Of a DNA stretch of 61,329 nucleotides, positions 37,125-45,218 are shown one piece after another. The stretch lies in assembly GCF_010470675.1 (NCBI RefSeq), contig NZ_VOIQ01000006.1, positions 1 through 61,329 of the forward strand, read 5' to 3'. The stretch is from Desulfovibrio sp. JC010 (lineage in GTDB: Bacteria > Desulfobacterota > Desulfovibrionia > Desulfovibrionales > Desulfovibrionaceae). Within the stretch, counting starts at the first letter, position 1; the number at the start of each line of letters is the position of its first letter. The notes beneath the pieces were generated by a model that was not told the origin of the DNA, did not search any database, and saw nothing but the letters and a program-made list of their open reading frames with translations. A program made the translations under genes and the position numbers.

Positions 37125-37724
37125 TTACGAAAGCTCCCTGATCATATCTCTGATCGGCTTTCCATTGGGAGCCTTTGCTCCGGGGTTCATCTGAATCAGA
37201 CCCTTCCATGCCTGAATAGCCCCGGCCTTATCCTTAAGGTCGTAGTAGAGAACAATCCCTTTATTAAAACGGGCAGTCTCATGCTTAGGTGATGCCAGAA
37301 TGGCTTTATCAAAACTCTCCACCGCTTTTTGCGGATTGCCGTGACGACGGTACATCACTCCCAGATCAGTCAGCACATGGGCATTATCTGGCTCTAATGC
37401 TAAAGACTTTTGATATGCTTCAATAGCCTTGTCATGCCGATCTGAATCAAAATAGAGGTTTCCGAGTCTGGTCCACAATTGCGCTGACCCCGGCTGAGAC
37501 TCTAGCTGCCTTTTTGTTTCCTCTATCTGCTGTGTAAATCCGGTTCCTCCGGCTGTTGTCTGCGGAGTTGCGGAGTCCTTCAAAGCAGGTATAAAAACAC
37601 CGCCGAAAAACAGCCCCACAGCCAGAGCCGCAACAACAATGATGATCATATTGCTATTTTTACCGCCGCCTGATGAACCATTCTTTTTTGTTGAGGGTTT
37701 TCTCCCCTTTTTTTTCTTTCCCAA
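37125..37724 (-). CDS. membrane-anchored TPR protein
   Basis: 199 aa. A short basic, lysine-rich N-terminus ('MGKKKKGRKPSTKKN') precedes one membrane helix (about residues 26-44, 'MIIIVVAALAVGLFFGG'), then three to four tetratricopeptide repeats facing the periplasm ('AQLWTRLGNLYFDSDRHDKA', 'AHVLTDLGVMYRRHGN'). TTG 37724 with AGGGAG 6 bases upstream is preferred to a longer frame from 37817 that crosses a palindromic operator-like site. Likely a scaffold; partners unknown. Confidence 0.78.
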   Translation of the reverse strand: MGKKKKGRKPSTKKNGSSGGGKNSNMIIIVVAALAVGLFFGGVFIPALKDSATPQTTAGGTGFTQQIEETKRQLESQPGSAQLWTRLGNLYFDSDRHDKAIEAYQKSLALEPDNAHVLTDLGVMYRRHGNPQKAVESFDKAILASPKHETARFNKGIVLYYDLKDKAGAIQAWKGLIQMNPGAKAPNGKPIRDMIRELS

Positions 37725-37770
37725 ACCTATCTCCCTGACACTTCCGGCCTCAAACTCCGGAGTGCTTTTT

Positions 37771-37787
37771 TTGTGCACATTGCACAA
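37771..37787. promoter_or_regulatory. palindromic operator-like site
   Basis: TTGTGCA-CAT-TGCACAA, a perfect 7-3-7 inverted repeat 47 bp upstream of the TPR gene start, with further half sites AAGTGCA (37791-37797) and TTGCACA (37812-37818). Looks like a binding site for a dimeric regulator. Confidence 0.5.
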
Positions 37788-38300
37788 GACAAGTGCAGAT
37801 AATTGCTCACCTTGCACATAGTGAAAAGCAATTAAGTTAAAATTACAAAGACATACGCCAAATATTAAATCCTAAGTTAGCAACAGACATACCAAATACA
37901 ATGCTATGCATTGCAAATAGCTGACAGCCTCAGAAGATTATACGGTTATTTTCCGCTATTTTTCGACAAAAACGACATTCCCCTTTAAAGCCATTTCAAG
38001 AGAAATTCCTGTTATCTCAAAATAGACCCATCTTTTTTAACCAAAACGCAGACACCGACACTCTATTTTGTATTTTGAAGAAGAAAACTTCCATCTACAA
38101 ATCCGTAAAACCTACATACAAAAACGTAGTTTTTAAATGCATTTTACACAAAACAACATTGATTAAAATCTGATTTACTTCATCTTTCCGCAGCAAAAGA
38201 GCTACTTTTTTGCCTTAAAAAAAATTTAGCAATAATTTTCTTGCCCATTCCTTCTGCTTTATGTACGTATCTCAGAACAATATTTTGCAAAGGGGCTATC

Positions 38301-38328
38301 CTGCGAAACTTGTGCAATAATTTCGCAG
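38301..38328 (+). promoter_or_regulatory. hairpin in leader of alanine symporter
   Basis: CTGCGAAA ... TTTCGCAG, 8-bp perfect stem with a 12-base loop that contains TTGTGCAA, 35 bp before the start codon. Possible leader structure or operator. Confidence 0.45.
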
Positions 38329-38363
38329 AATTTTGGTGCTAAAAAAAACAAGGGATGATTTTT

Positions 38364-39740
38364 ATGGAATTAATGAATTCACTGGACGCAATTGTTGGTA
38401 AAATCGGCGCATTCGCATGGGGACCGCCCATGCTGATCCTTCTGGTCGGTACAGGATTCTGGCTGACCCTCGCGCTGCGCGGCGTCCAGTTCAGCAAACT
38501 TTTTTACGCTCTGTACCTTGCACTCATCAAACGCAAGGAAGAAACCGACGAACCCGGCGACATCACTCACTTCCAGGCTCTGATGACCGCCCTTTCCGCA
38601 ACAGTCGGCACCGGTAACATCGCCGGTGTTGCTACTGCAGTTGCCGTCGGTGGCCCCGGTGCACTTTTCTGGATGTGGATTACCGGTCTCGTAGGCATGG
38701 CAACCAAATACGCGGAAGCGGTTCTGGCTGTTAAATACAGAGAAGTTGATGAGAACGGCGAAATGAGCGGTGGTCCCATGTACTACATCTCCAAGGGCCT
38801 GAATATGCCCTGGCTGGGAACCCTCTTCGCAATCTTCGCTTCCATCGCCGCTTTCGGTATCGGTAACATGGTTCAGTCCAACTCCGTTGCCGATGCAGTA
38901 GAAGCAACTTACGGCGTTTCCCCCTACATCACCGGTGGTCTGCTGATGGTTCTGACCGCTGCCGTTATCCTCGGCGGCATTAAGAAAATCGGTAAAGTTA
39001 CCGGCATGCTCGTTCCCATCATGATCGTTTTCTACATGGCGGGCGCAGCTTACATCATTCTGACCAACCTTTCCGGCGTACCCGCAGCCTTCGCTCTCAT
39101 TTTCGAGCAGGCTTTCAACCCCACTTCCGCAGTCGGCGGTTTTGCAGGTGCTACCGTAATGCTCGCTATCCGCATGGGTGTTGCCCGCGGCGTATTCTCT
39201 AACGAATCCGGTCTCGGCTCCGCTCCTATCGCAGCAGCAGCTGCGCAGACCAAAGAGCCCGTTACCCAGGCTCTGGTTTCCATGACTCAGACTTTCATCG
39301 ATACTCTCGTAGTCTGCACCATGACCGGTCTGGTTCTGATCCTCACAGGCGCATGGTCCAACGGCACCACCGGTGCAGAGTTGACCACCGTTGCTTTCTC
39401 CATGGGCATGACCGGCGGCGCGCATATCGTTACCATCGGCCTGATCCTTTTCGCATACTCCACCATCCTCGGCTGGTGCTACTACGGTGAAAAATCCATG
39501 GAATACCTCTTCGGTGTAAAGGCCATCCTGCCTTTCCGTCTCGTATTCATCTGCTTCGTAGGTGTCGGTGCCATTGCCAAGCTCAGCTTCGTATGGAACC
39601 TCTCCGATACCTTCAACGGCCTCATGGCGATCCCCAACCTCATTGGTCTGATCATGCTGACCCCGGTTGTTGTGGCTGAAACCAAAGCCTACTTCGCAAA
39701 GCAGGCAGGCAAAGCAGCCGCACAGACTGAATCCAAATAG
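38364..39740 (+). CDS. sodium:alanine/glycine symporter (AGCS family)
   Basis: 458-aa inner-membrane protein of the alanine or glycine:cation symporter family. Signature stretches: '[19 protein letters not shown]', '[18 protein letters not shown]' and '[19 protein letters not shown]'. Takes up alanine or glycine with sodium. ATG 38364 has AGGG at 38351-38354 (9-base spacing); the ATG at 38355 overlaps that site. Its unusually long upstream region suggests regulated expression. Followed by a terminator. Confidence 0.93.
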   Translation: MELMNSLDAIVGKIGAFAWGPPMLILLVGTGFWLTLALRGVQFSKLFYALYLALIKRKEETDEPGDITHFQALMTALSATVGTGNIAGVATAVAVGGPGALFWMWITGLVGMATKYAEAVLAVKYREVDENGEMSGGPMYYISKGLNMPWLGTLFAIFASIAAFGIGNMVQSNSVADAVEATYGVSPYITGGLLMVLTAAVILGGIKKIGKVTGMLVPIMIVFYMAGAAYIILTNLSGVPAAFALIFEQAFNPTSAVGGFAGATVMLAIRMGVARGVFSNESGLGSAPIAAAAAQTKEPVTQALVSMTQTFIDTLVVCTMTGLVLILTGAWSNGTTGAELTTVAFSMGMTGGAHIVTIGLILFAYSTILGWCYYGEKSMEYLFGVKAILPFRLVFICFVGVGAIAKLSFVWNLSDTFNGLMAIPNLIGLIMLTPVVVAETKAYFAKQAGKAAAQTESK

Positions 39741-39762
39741 TCTACTGCGGACACACGCACAT

Positions 39763-39797
39763 AAAAATCCCCCGCCCGGATACCGGACGGGGGATTT
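39763..39797 (+). terminator. intrinsic terminator after alanine symporter
   Basis: Stem ATCCCCCGCCCGG / CCGGACGGGGGAT (one mismatch) flanked by AAAA and TTTT. Confidence 0.85.
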
Positions 39798-39854
39798 TCT
39801 TATGTTAATGACTCCAGCCCACAATCTTATGCCCGGTGGAGTGCAGGCAAAAAG

Positions 39855-39882
39855 AAAGGCTGCCCCGTTAAGAGCAGCCTTT
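39855..39882 (-). terminator. intrinsic terminator after tetR-family gene
   Basis: AAAGGCTGC / GCAGCCTTT 9-bp stem; on the minus strand it is followed by CTTTTTGCC. Confidence 0.7.
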
Positions 39883-39905
39883 AAAAATCATATCTATCAA
39901 ACAGT

Positions 39906-40460
39906 CTAATTGAGAATACTGCGACGGCAGAATTCAACTGCCTCGGCACGGACATCCCTGCGTTCCGGCCAGTAAAGCTGCATTCTGGTCAGACCGAAGA
40001 TAATGGTCATAACCACTGTGGCATTCTCTTCCACAGCCACGTCTTTAATAACACCTTTCTTGATCCCGAGCCTGATGCAGTCTTCAAGGATCAGCTCAAG
40101 GTTCTTCAAGAACACAGCCATCAGCCGCTTGGAAGAATCCAGCAACCCGTAGGTGGAAAGCATGATTTTCATGTCGATTTCATTGGCTTCCACAAAGGTA
40201 AAATACTCATTCATGATCTCTTCAAGAGTGCAGTCATCACGATCCAGCTTCTGACGGACTGCCTCAATATAGTATGAAAACTGTTCCTCAAGGGCACCCA
40301 GAATGTGCAGCAGGATATCTTCCTTGCTTTCAAAATGGCGATAAATGGTACCTTCAGAAATATTGGCCATTTTTGCCAGATTGGCAGTTGTGGCCTTGTG
40401 GAAACCCACCTCTGAAATCATTTCCTTGGCTGTTGCGAGAATGATATCCTTGGTTTTCAT
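39906..40460 (-). CDS. TetR-family transcriptional regulator
   Basis: 184 aa. N-terminal TetR DNA-binding domain with helix-turn-helix 'TTANLAKMANISEGTIYRHF' (about 24-43) and 'ESKEDIL', then an all-helical ligand domain. It is divergent from the HesB-like selenoprotein gene, with a 196-bp gap, and convergent with the symporter. Target and ligand unknown; autoregulation is the default guess for the family. Confidence 0.9.
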   Translation of the reverse strand: MKTKDIILATAKEMISEVGFHKATTANLAKMANISEGTIYRHFESKEDILLHILGALEEQFSYYIEAVRQKLDRDDCTLEEIMNEYFTFVEANEIDMKIMLSTYGLLDSSKRLMAVFLKNLELILEDCIRLGIKKGVIKDVAVEENATVVMTIIFGLTRMQLYWPERRDVRAEAVEFCRRSILN

Positions 40461-40598
40461 TCTACGGTCTCCCTTGGGCGGACATTAGCCCATGTTCGAT
40501 CATTAAAAAATATTTTATCAGACTTTTGTCGGATTACTAACACGCTCTCTAAACTGTATTAATTACCCCATGCAAGAGACAAGGTCAACCAGACTCGA

Positions 40599-40627
40599 TT
40601 GACAAAAACTGATAGAAAACTTATTTT
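40599..40627 (+). promoter_or_regulatory. sigma-70 promoter of HesB-like selenoprotein
   Basis: TTGACA (40599-40604), 17-bp spacer, TATTTT (40622-40627). The predicted start near 40634 leaves a short leader with GAGGAGG at 40645-40651. Confidence 0.6.
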
Positions 40628-40656
40628 GAATAGACAAATCCTATGAGGAGGAAATA

Positions 40657-40965
40657 ATGGTTGAAATTACCGAAGCTGCGCAAAAACAGCTTGAAAACTA
40701 TTTTGCAGATAAAGACAGGACCCCCATCCGCATCTACCTTGCCACTGGTGGCTGAGCTGGCCCCAGGCTGGCATTGGCTCTGGATGAGTCAAAAGATAAC
40801 GATGAGAACTTTGAAGTAGAAGGTTTCACCTTCCTGTTAGATAAAGACCTTAACGAACAGGGCAGCCCTTTCCGTGTTGACCTCAGCTACACCGGTTTCG
40901 TAATCGATTCCAAGCTTGAGCTCGGCGGCGGTGAATGCGGTTCCTGCTCTGGAAGCTGCGGTTAA
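40657..40965 (+). CDS. HesB-like selenoprotein
   Basis: 102 aa including selenocysteine 33. From ATG 40657 (GAGGAGG, 5-base spacing) the frame reads 'MVEITEAAQKQLENYF' and 'IRIYLATGGUAGPRLALALD', with an in-frame TGA at 40753-40755, then runs open to TAA 40963-40965. The Sec occupies the first conserved Cys of IscA/HesB proteins. The tail 'GGGECGSCSGSCG' holds further Cys. HesB-like selenoproteins are known from Desulfovibrio and Geobacter. Family members carry iron or Fe-S clusters; this subgroup's role is unknown. Confidence 0.92.
40756..40772 (+). promoter_or_regulatory. candidate SECIS hairpin of HesB-like gene
   Basis: Directly after the UGA, GCUGGCC-CCA-GGCUGGC can form a 7-bp stem with two G-U pairs. 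An alternative stem pairs CCAG (40763-40766) with CUGG (40780-40783). Less classical than the selD element. Confidence 0.45.
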
Positions 40966-41039
40966 TTCGCAGCTTGGGATAAGGCTATAAGCCTTACCCC
41001 GAAAGCGTTAACCAGACAGTTCAAGCCTTTCAAGGCTTT

Positions 41040-41068
41040 AAGGCCGTCTCTTCGGAGACGGCCTTTTT
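41040..41068 (+). terminator. intrinsic terminator after HesB-like gene
   Basis: AAGGCCGTCTC-TTCG-GAGACGGCCTT with TTCG tetraloop and T-run; strong rho-independent form. Confidence 0.92.
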
Positions 41069-41159
41069 TTGTCACCAAATCGCAACAAATTTATTTTGCA
41101 GATACCCGGAACAAAAGGTAAGCTTGTATCCCTCTTGACTAGCAGAGTGGAGTTTTTAA

Positions 41160-42074
41160 GTGAGAAAACGGGAAAAAATTCAGGGGATATTTTCAGCCCA
41201 GACTCTGGGCGTAATCGGAACGGGAACGACCAAGAAAAAGACTAAACAGACCACATACTGGTACGCGGAAGAGCAGGACAACGGAGTCCTGAAAGTTCAG
41301 GCCATCAATACCAACTACATCCCCACCGGACCGCAGGTGGCTGTGGAGATGGAGATGTTCCTGAGCGACTATCATCCTGAACCGGAACTGTATGTGAAAA
41401 AGGTCATCCCCAATCTGAAGAAGCTGGAAAAATCCATCTCCTTAGGCGAAAGCCACCGGGAAAACGGCGAGACCTACAGTGCCGAGTACGAATTCAACAA
41501 GGCCATGAGTCTTGATGAAATGAACGTGCGCGTGAATTTCGGGCTGGGCCTGACCTATCTTGACCGCGGGGAGATGGACCGGGCGGATAATATCTTTAAA
41601 AGACTTATCAGTCTGGACAGCAGCTTTGAACCGCAGCACAAACACCTCTTCAATGAGTTCGGCATATCCCTGCGCAAAAGCGGCATGCTCCAGCAGGCCC
41701 TTGACTACTACCTGAAAGCAGAACATCTGGTACAGGAAGACGAAAACCTGCATTTAAATATTGCCCGGGTCCATTTTGAACTGGGCGAAATTAAAGCCTG
41801 CCTCGAACACCTGCGCTCGGCATTGCGTTTAAATGAGAAACTGGAAGAAGCCTGCGTTTTCCTGAATTTCCTGAAAGGCAAAGGGTTTATTGAAGAATGC
41901 ACGCTGGATCAGGTGATAAAGAAAACTGCCGATGACAAAGAAACCCTTGAATCACTTATTAAAAACGGCCTGAACACAAAGATGGAAGCGGCAGTACCGA
42001 AAGAGCCTACAAAAACGATAAAAACAGAAAGAGCGAAAAGCAGATCCGTTACCGAGGACTTGAATTTCATATAA
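41160..42074 (+). CDS. cytosolic TPR protein
   Basis: 304 aa, no signal peptide. After a basic N-terminus ('MRKREKIQGIFSAQTLG') the region from about residue 95 to 235 is built of tetratricopeptide repeats ('VNFGLGLTYLDRGEMDRADN', 'LHLNIARVHFELGEIKACLE'). The C-terminal 40 residues are Lys/Glu/Thr-rich and probably disordered. The start is GTG with GGAG 6 bases upstream. Desulfovibrio genomes have many such TPR proteins; partner unknown. No close link to its neighbours. Confidence 0.82.
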   Translation: MRKREKIQGIFSAQTLGVIGTGTTKKKTKQTTYWYAEEQDNGVLKVQAINTNYIPTGPQVAVEMEMFLSDYHPEPELYVKKVIPNLKKLEKSISLGESHRENGETYSAEYEFNKAMSLDEMNVRVNFGLGLTYLDRGEMDRADNIFKRLISLDSSFEPQHKHLFNEFGISLRKSGMLQQALDYYLKAEHLVQEDENLHLNIARVHFELGEIKACLEHLRSALRLNEKLEEACVFLNFLKGKGFIEECTLDQVIKKTADDKETLESLIKNGLNTKMEAAVPKEPTKTIKTERAKSRSVTEDLNFI

Positions 42075-42090
42075 TTACAGGCGGATCAAT

Positions 42091-42846
42091 CTACTCGCGG
42101 CATCTCTGAATCCATCTATCCTGTATATCCCCGATCACCCCGCGCCTCTGCAGCACATCGTAAGCCTCCTGCCAGCGGCGAATCGTTGCGGAGTCAGTTG
42201 ATTTCGAAAAAGCCAGATACATTTTTACACTGCGGAAAGTAAATACCGGAACAGTTTTCTCCCGCAACTCATCGTTCTTTTCAAGAATGGATTTTATGCC
42301 GATATTTGAAGTAACTACAAGATCAATTCTACCACGTAAAAGCTTTTTAAAATTTATATCCTGACTGTCCGTGATTTCAAGATTGGAAAACCCCTGCCCC
42401 TGCAGAAATTGAGTCCGGGCATCTTTTCGGTAGCACCCGATACCGTTAACCTTTTTGGCTTCCTCAAGACTCTTCACCTTAACCCCGCCTTTAAGGCCGT
42501 AAAAAACCCATTTATAGCAGGCAATTGGACCGACCCAGTGAAAGAGCTCTTCGCGCTGCTCAGTCCGTGCGGTGGAAAAAAGCATTACATCAGGATGGTT
42601 GCTTACATATTTATAACCGCGTGCCCAAGGCATAACTTCAACCGGACTTTCACAGCCGATCTCCTTTTTCATAGCTTCAACAATTTCAATGCCGAACCCT
42701 TTCAGGCTGCCGTCCGCATCTTCAAAAACTGAAGGGCTGCTGATCTCGGTGAGAATCCTCAAGCCGCAATCATTTGCCAGCCCGGACTGCGCCGTACCCC
42801 AAAGCATCAACAAGCTAATAAAAAGAATACCTGAAAACCGCTTCAC
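42091..42846 (-). CDS. periplasmic amino-acid-type solute-binding protein (SBP family 3)
   Basis: 251 aa with a signal peptide ('KRFSGILFISLLMLWGTA', cleavage near 'GLA'). The mature part resembles family-3 binding proteins: 'GFGIEIVEAMKKEIG', 'VMPWARGYKYV' and 'GRIDLVVTSNIGI'. No permease or ATPase gene is adjacent, so it may be an orphan sensor-type binding protein, common in this lineage. GTG 42846 has GGAG 4 bases upstream; a longer frame to 42993 would contain the terminator of the upstream CBS gene, so it is rejected. Confidence 0.82.
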   Translation of the reverse strand: MKRFSGILFISLLMLWGTAQSGLANDCGLRILTEISSPSVFEDADGSLKGFGIEIVEAMKKEIGCESPVEVMPWARGYKYVSNHPDVMLFSTARTEQREELFHWVGPIACYKWVFYGLKGGVKVKSLEEAKKVNGIGCYRKDARTQFLQGQGFSNLEITDSQDINFKKLLRGRIDLVVTSNIGIKSILEKNDELREKTVPVFTFRSVKMYLAFSKSTDSATIRRWQEAYDVLQRRGVIGDIQDRWIQRCRE

Positions 42847-42948
42847 TGCTCTCCGTCCCTTGGTTTTACTGAATATACAGACCATTAATATAACCTGCTT
42901 GAGCCTTAAAAACAACCGCATCCTTAAAATCAGATTCAATCCAAATAA

Positions 42949-42984
42949 AAAAGCCGGAAACAGGTCAATCCTGTTTCCGGCTTT
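42949..42984 (-). terminator. intrinsic terminator after CBS-ACT gene
   Basis: 16-bp stem AAAAGCCGGAAACAGG / CCTGTTTCCGGCTTT, followed on the minus strand by TTTTTATTTGG. Confidence 0.88.
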
Positions 42985-43005
42985 GAAATCCAACCTGAAA
43001 AGAAA

Positions 43006-43665
43006 CTACTTCGTAGCCCACTCGGACATGAAATCTTCAGGACCGACCACCGTGTAGCTGCGCTCCTGAAGAGCTGCCACGATGGGGGAAGCGTCATCGG
43101 TATCAACACGCACAACCACCATCCTGCGGTTGTTGTGGTGAAAAAGACCGGTGCTGATGATGTTGTACTTCATGTTGGAAATGATCCCGGCCACTTCATA
43201 GAGCACTCCGGTCCGTTCCTCCACATCCACAACAATACGGGAGCCGCCCTGCTTGAGGCCCATTTCCTCCACCAGCAGTTCCAGCATCTTGTTGCGGTTG
43301 ATGTAGCCGATGAGCTTTTTATTCTCATCCACAACAGCCAGCCCGGAGAGGTTCATTTCAAACATGAGATCAGCTGCGGCTTCAATCTCGGTTTCCGGCG
43401 GGATAGTGGTAATGGTCTTGCGCACCACTTCACGAACGGTGAGTTTACTGAGAAGATAGCTGAGTTCATGCTTATCAAGCGAGTTGATCACGGAAGGCAG
43501 AGCCGCACGGACATCCTCTTTGGTGACATAGCCCACGAGGTCTTCGCCCTCTTTGACTAGAAGCATCCACAACTGATTGTCTTCCAGAATTTTGTCCGCT
43601 TCCTTGATCAGGGTGTCAGGGGTCACGGTCACAAAGTCCTTGAGCATTTTCAGTCCCACATACAT
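43006..43665 (-). CDS. CBS-domain pair plus ACT-domain protein
   Basis: 219 aa. Two CBS domains (about 1-55 and 80-135; 'LVGYVTKEDV', 'LIGYINRNKML') followed by a C-terminal ACT domain ('ERTGVLYEVAGIISNMKYNI'). CBS pairs bind adenosyl nucleotides and ACT domains bind amino acids, so it is probably a small regulatory sensor. ATG 43665 (GGAGG, 8-base spacing) is preferred to 43671, which would be only 2 bases from the RBS. Monocistronic with its own terminator. Confidence 0.88.
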   Translation of the reverse strand: MYVGLKMLKDFVTVTPDTLIKEADKILEDNQLWMLLVKEGEDLVGYVTKEDVRAALPSVINSLDKHELSYLLSKLTVREVVRKTITTIPPETEIEAAADLMFEMNLSGLAVVDENKKLIGYINRNKMLELLVEEMGLKQGGSRIVVDVEERTGVLYEVAGIISNMKYNIISTGLFHHNNRRMVVVRVDTDDASPIVAALQERSYTVVGPEDFMSEWATK

Positions 43666-43922
43666 CTGCATGTCCTCCAGAGTCCGGAAATTGTCCGGTG
43701 CGTAAAATGTTTAATTGAAATACCCACACCCCATACCCAAGCTTTCATCCACTTGCAAGGCATGGCTGTATAAGCGTGTGTTTTTTACATTATCATAATG
43801 CTCACAGAAAGCACTCCATCATTTGTCTGATGCGCCACTATTATTAACCATGCCACAAAACTTGTAGATTTATGCGCTAATCCACCTTGCCCCTGATAAT
43901 TTTTTGAGTTAGTCCAAAATCC

Positions 43923-44273
43923 ATGCACGAAATGTCAATAGCGCAAAGTATACTTGCAATCATTGAAGAGGAAATGGAAAAGCAACCCGGTGCCAGCCTC
44001 AAAAGAGTTGTGGTAGGTAACGGTGCGCTTGCGGGAGTAGTCTCCGATGCACTCACTTTCGGCTGGGAAGCGGTTACCATGGGAACCCCCCTTGAAGGGT
44101 CTGTTCTTGAAGTAAACGAGATCCCCATCAAAGTCCGCTGCGGCGGGTGCAAACACGAATTTATCCCTGAAGACAAACTCTACATGGCCTGTCCGGAATG
44201 CGGTCTGGAAATCGGTCATGAAGTTCTTCAAGGCAAGGAATTGCAGATCGAAAGCATCGAGATTGACGATTAA
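43923..44273 (+). CDS. hypA: hydrogenase nickel incorporation protein HypA
   Basis: 116 aa. Nickel chaperone for [NiFe]-hydrogenase maturation. Opens 'MHEMSIAQSIL' with the nickel ligand His2, and has the zinc site 'CGGC' ... 'CPEC'. It is 15 bp before hypB and likely co-transcribed. The structural hydrogenase and other hyp genes are not in the window. The 250-bp upstream gap has a short CATCA/TGATG hairpin but no promoter I can assign. Confidence 0.96.
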   Translation: MHEMSIAQSILAIIEEEMEKQPGASLKRVVVGNGALAGVVSDALTFGWEAVTMGTPLEGSVLEVNEIPIKVRCGGCKHEFIPEDKLYMACPECGLEIGHEVLQGKELQIESIEIDD

Positions 44274-44288
44274 CTTAAGGAGTTGGAA

Positions 44289-44945
44289 ATGGGTGAAATC
44301 CCTGTGGTACGCAATATTCTGGAAGCAAATGACAGAATTGCCGATGAACTGAAACAGTTTTTCAAAGAAAAAAACATTCTCTGCCTCAACCTGATGAGCT
44401 CCCCCGGGTCCGGTAAAACCAGCCTGCTGGAAAAGACCCTCGCCGATCTCAAGGGCGAATTCAAGATGGCCGTAATCGAAGGCGACCTCCAGACCGATAA
44501 CGACGCGCGACGCGTTGCCGCTACCGGAGCACAGGCCGTTCAGATCAACACCGAAGGCGGCTGCCATCTCAACTCCAGCCAGGTAAAGGAAGCCCTTTCC
44601 CTAATCGATATCGAAGGACTCGATATCCTGTTCGTTGAAAACGTGGGCAACCTCGTATGTCCCGCAGAATTCAATGTCGGTGAAGACCACAAAATCACCC
44701 TGCTGACCGTGACCGAAGGCGACGACAAGCCCGAAAAATATCCCCTCATGTTCCACATTTCATCGGTCATGATCCTCAACAAAATCGACCTGCTGCCCTA
44801 CGTGGATTTCGATCTCGAAAAAGCCAAGCAGCATGCGCGCAAGCTCAACGCAGACATCGACCTCTTCCCCCTGTCCTGCCGCACCCGCGAAGGACTCGAA
44901 GACTGGTACGAATGGCTCCGCAAAGCCCGCGATTCTAAGAAATAA
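44289..44945 (+). CDS. hypB: hydrogenase maturation GTPase HypB
   Basis: 218 aa. GTPase delivering nickel with HypA. P-loop 'SSPGSGKTSLLEK', metal-site 'GGCHLNSSQV' and 'NKIDLLPYVDFD' are visible. It lacks both the N-terminal CxxCGC nickel site and a His-rich stretch, so it has only the G-domain metal site. ATG 44289 with AAGGAG upstream is preferred to the TTG two codons earlier. Confidence 0.96.
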   Translation: MGEIPVVRNILEANDRIADELKQFFKEKNILCLNLMSSPGSGKTSLLEKTLADLKGEFKMAVIEGDLQTDNDARRVAATGAQAVQINTEGGCHLNSSQVKEALSLIDIEGLDILFVENVGNLVCPAEFNVGEDHKITLLTVTEGDDKPEKYPLMFHISSVMILNKIDLLPYVDFDLEKAKQHARKLNADIDLFPLSCRTREGLEDWYEWLRKARDSKK

Positions 44946-44950
44946 TTTTG

Positions 44951-45038
44951 TCTCCGACGGCTGGGGAAGGGGAACTTTTGGAAAAGTTCCCCTTCCCCAG
45001 ACCCCATCCCCTCAAAACTTTTCGGGTTGCTTCGCATA
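44951..45038 (+). repeat. dispersed intergenic repeat, copy 11 (+), variant hairpin
   Basis: CTCCGACGGCTGGGGAAGG, hairpin GGGGAACTTTT-GG-AAAAGTTCCCC, GACCCCATCCCCTCAAAACT and GCTTCGCATATAG. Faces copy 12. Closely matches copy 15 at the window end. Confidence 0.85.
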
Positions 45039-45077
45039 TAGCGCATTAAAACGGTCTTCGAAGAGAACGACAACAAA

Positions 45078-45139
45078 GCCTACTAAAACGTTTTGGGATT
45101 CTTAAACCCTTTTGGAAAAGGGTTTAAGCCGCCAGAGGC
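45078..45139 (-). repeat. dispersed intergenic repeat, copy 12 (-)
   Basis: Reverse module with hairpin AAACCCTTTTGGAAAAGGGTTT and end GCCGCCAGAGGC. Confidence 0.85.
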
Positions 45140-45157
45140 GAAAATCTTTATATAAAA

Positions 45158-45213
45158 AGCGCGAAGCGCATCAAAACCAGCTCCGCAGGACCCTCGGAGA
45201 GCCGCCGGAGGCA
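45158..45213 (-). repeat. partial dispersed repeat, copy 13 (-)
   Basis: GCGCGAAGCGC palindrome, then CTCCGCAGGACCCTCGGAG hairpin and the end GCCGCCGGAGGC, just before the regulator start. It lacks the AAACCC hairpin core. Confidence 0.65.
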
Positions 45214-45218
45214 TTCCA

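Larger units (their letters stand above)
37725..38363. other. long AT-rich non-coding region
   Basis: About 640 bp between the divergent TPR gene and the alanine symporter. No credible ORF. It holds repeated TTGTGCA/TGCACAA heptamers (37771-37787, 37812-37818, 38310-38316), long A- and T-tracts and an 8-bp hairpin near the symporter start. It probably contains promoters for both genes. Confidence 0.7.

Noticed and set aside
38281-38363. Second sigma-54 promoter before the alanine symporter
   Set aside because: GG and GC elements are separated by 9 rather than 10 bases and lack the flanking consensus.
38379-39824. 481-codon minus-strand ORF
   Set aside because: Antisense shadow of the alanine symporter; low-complexity Gly/Asp/His-rich protein without recognisable domains.
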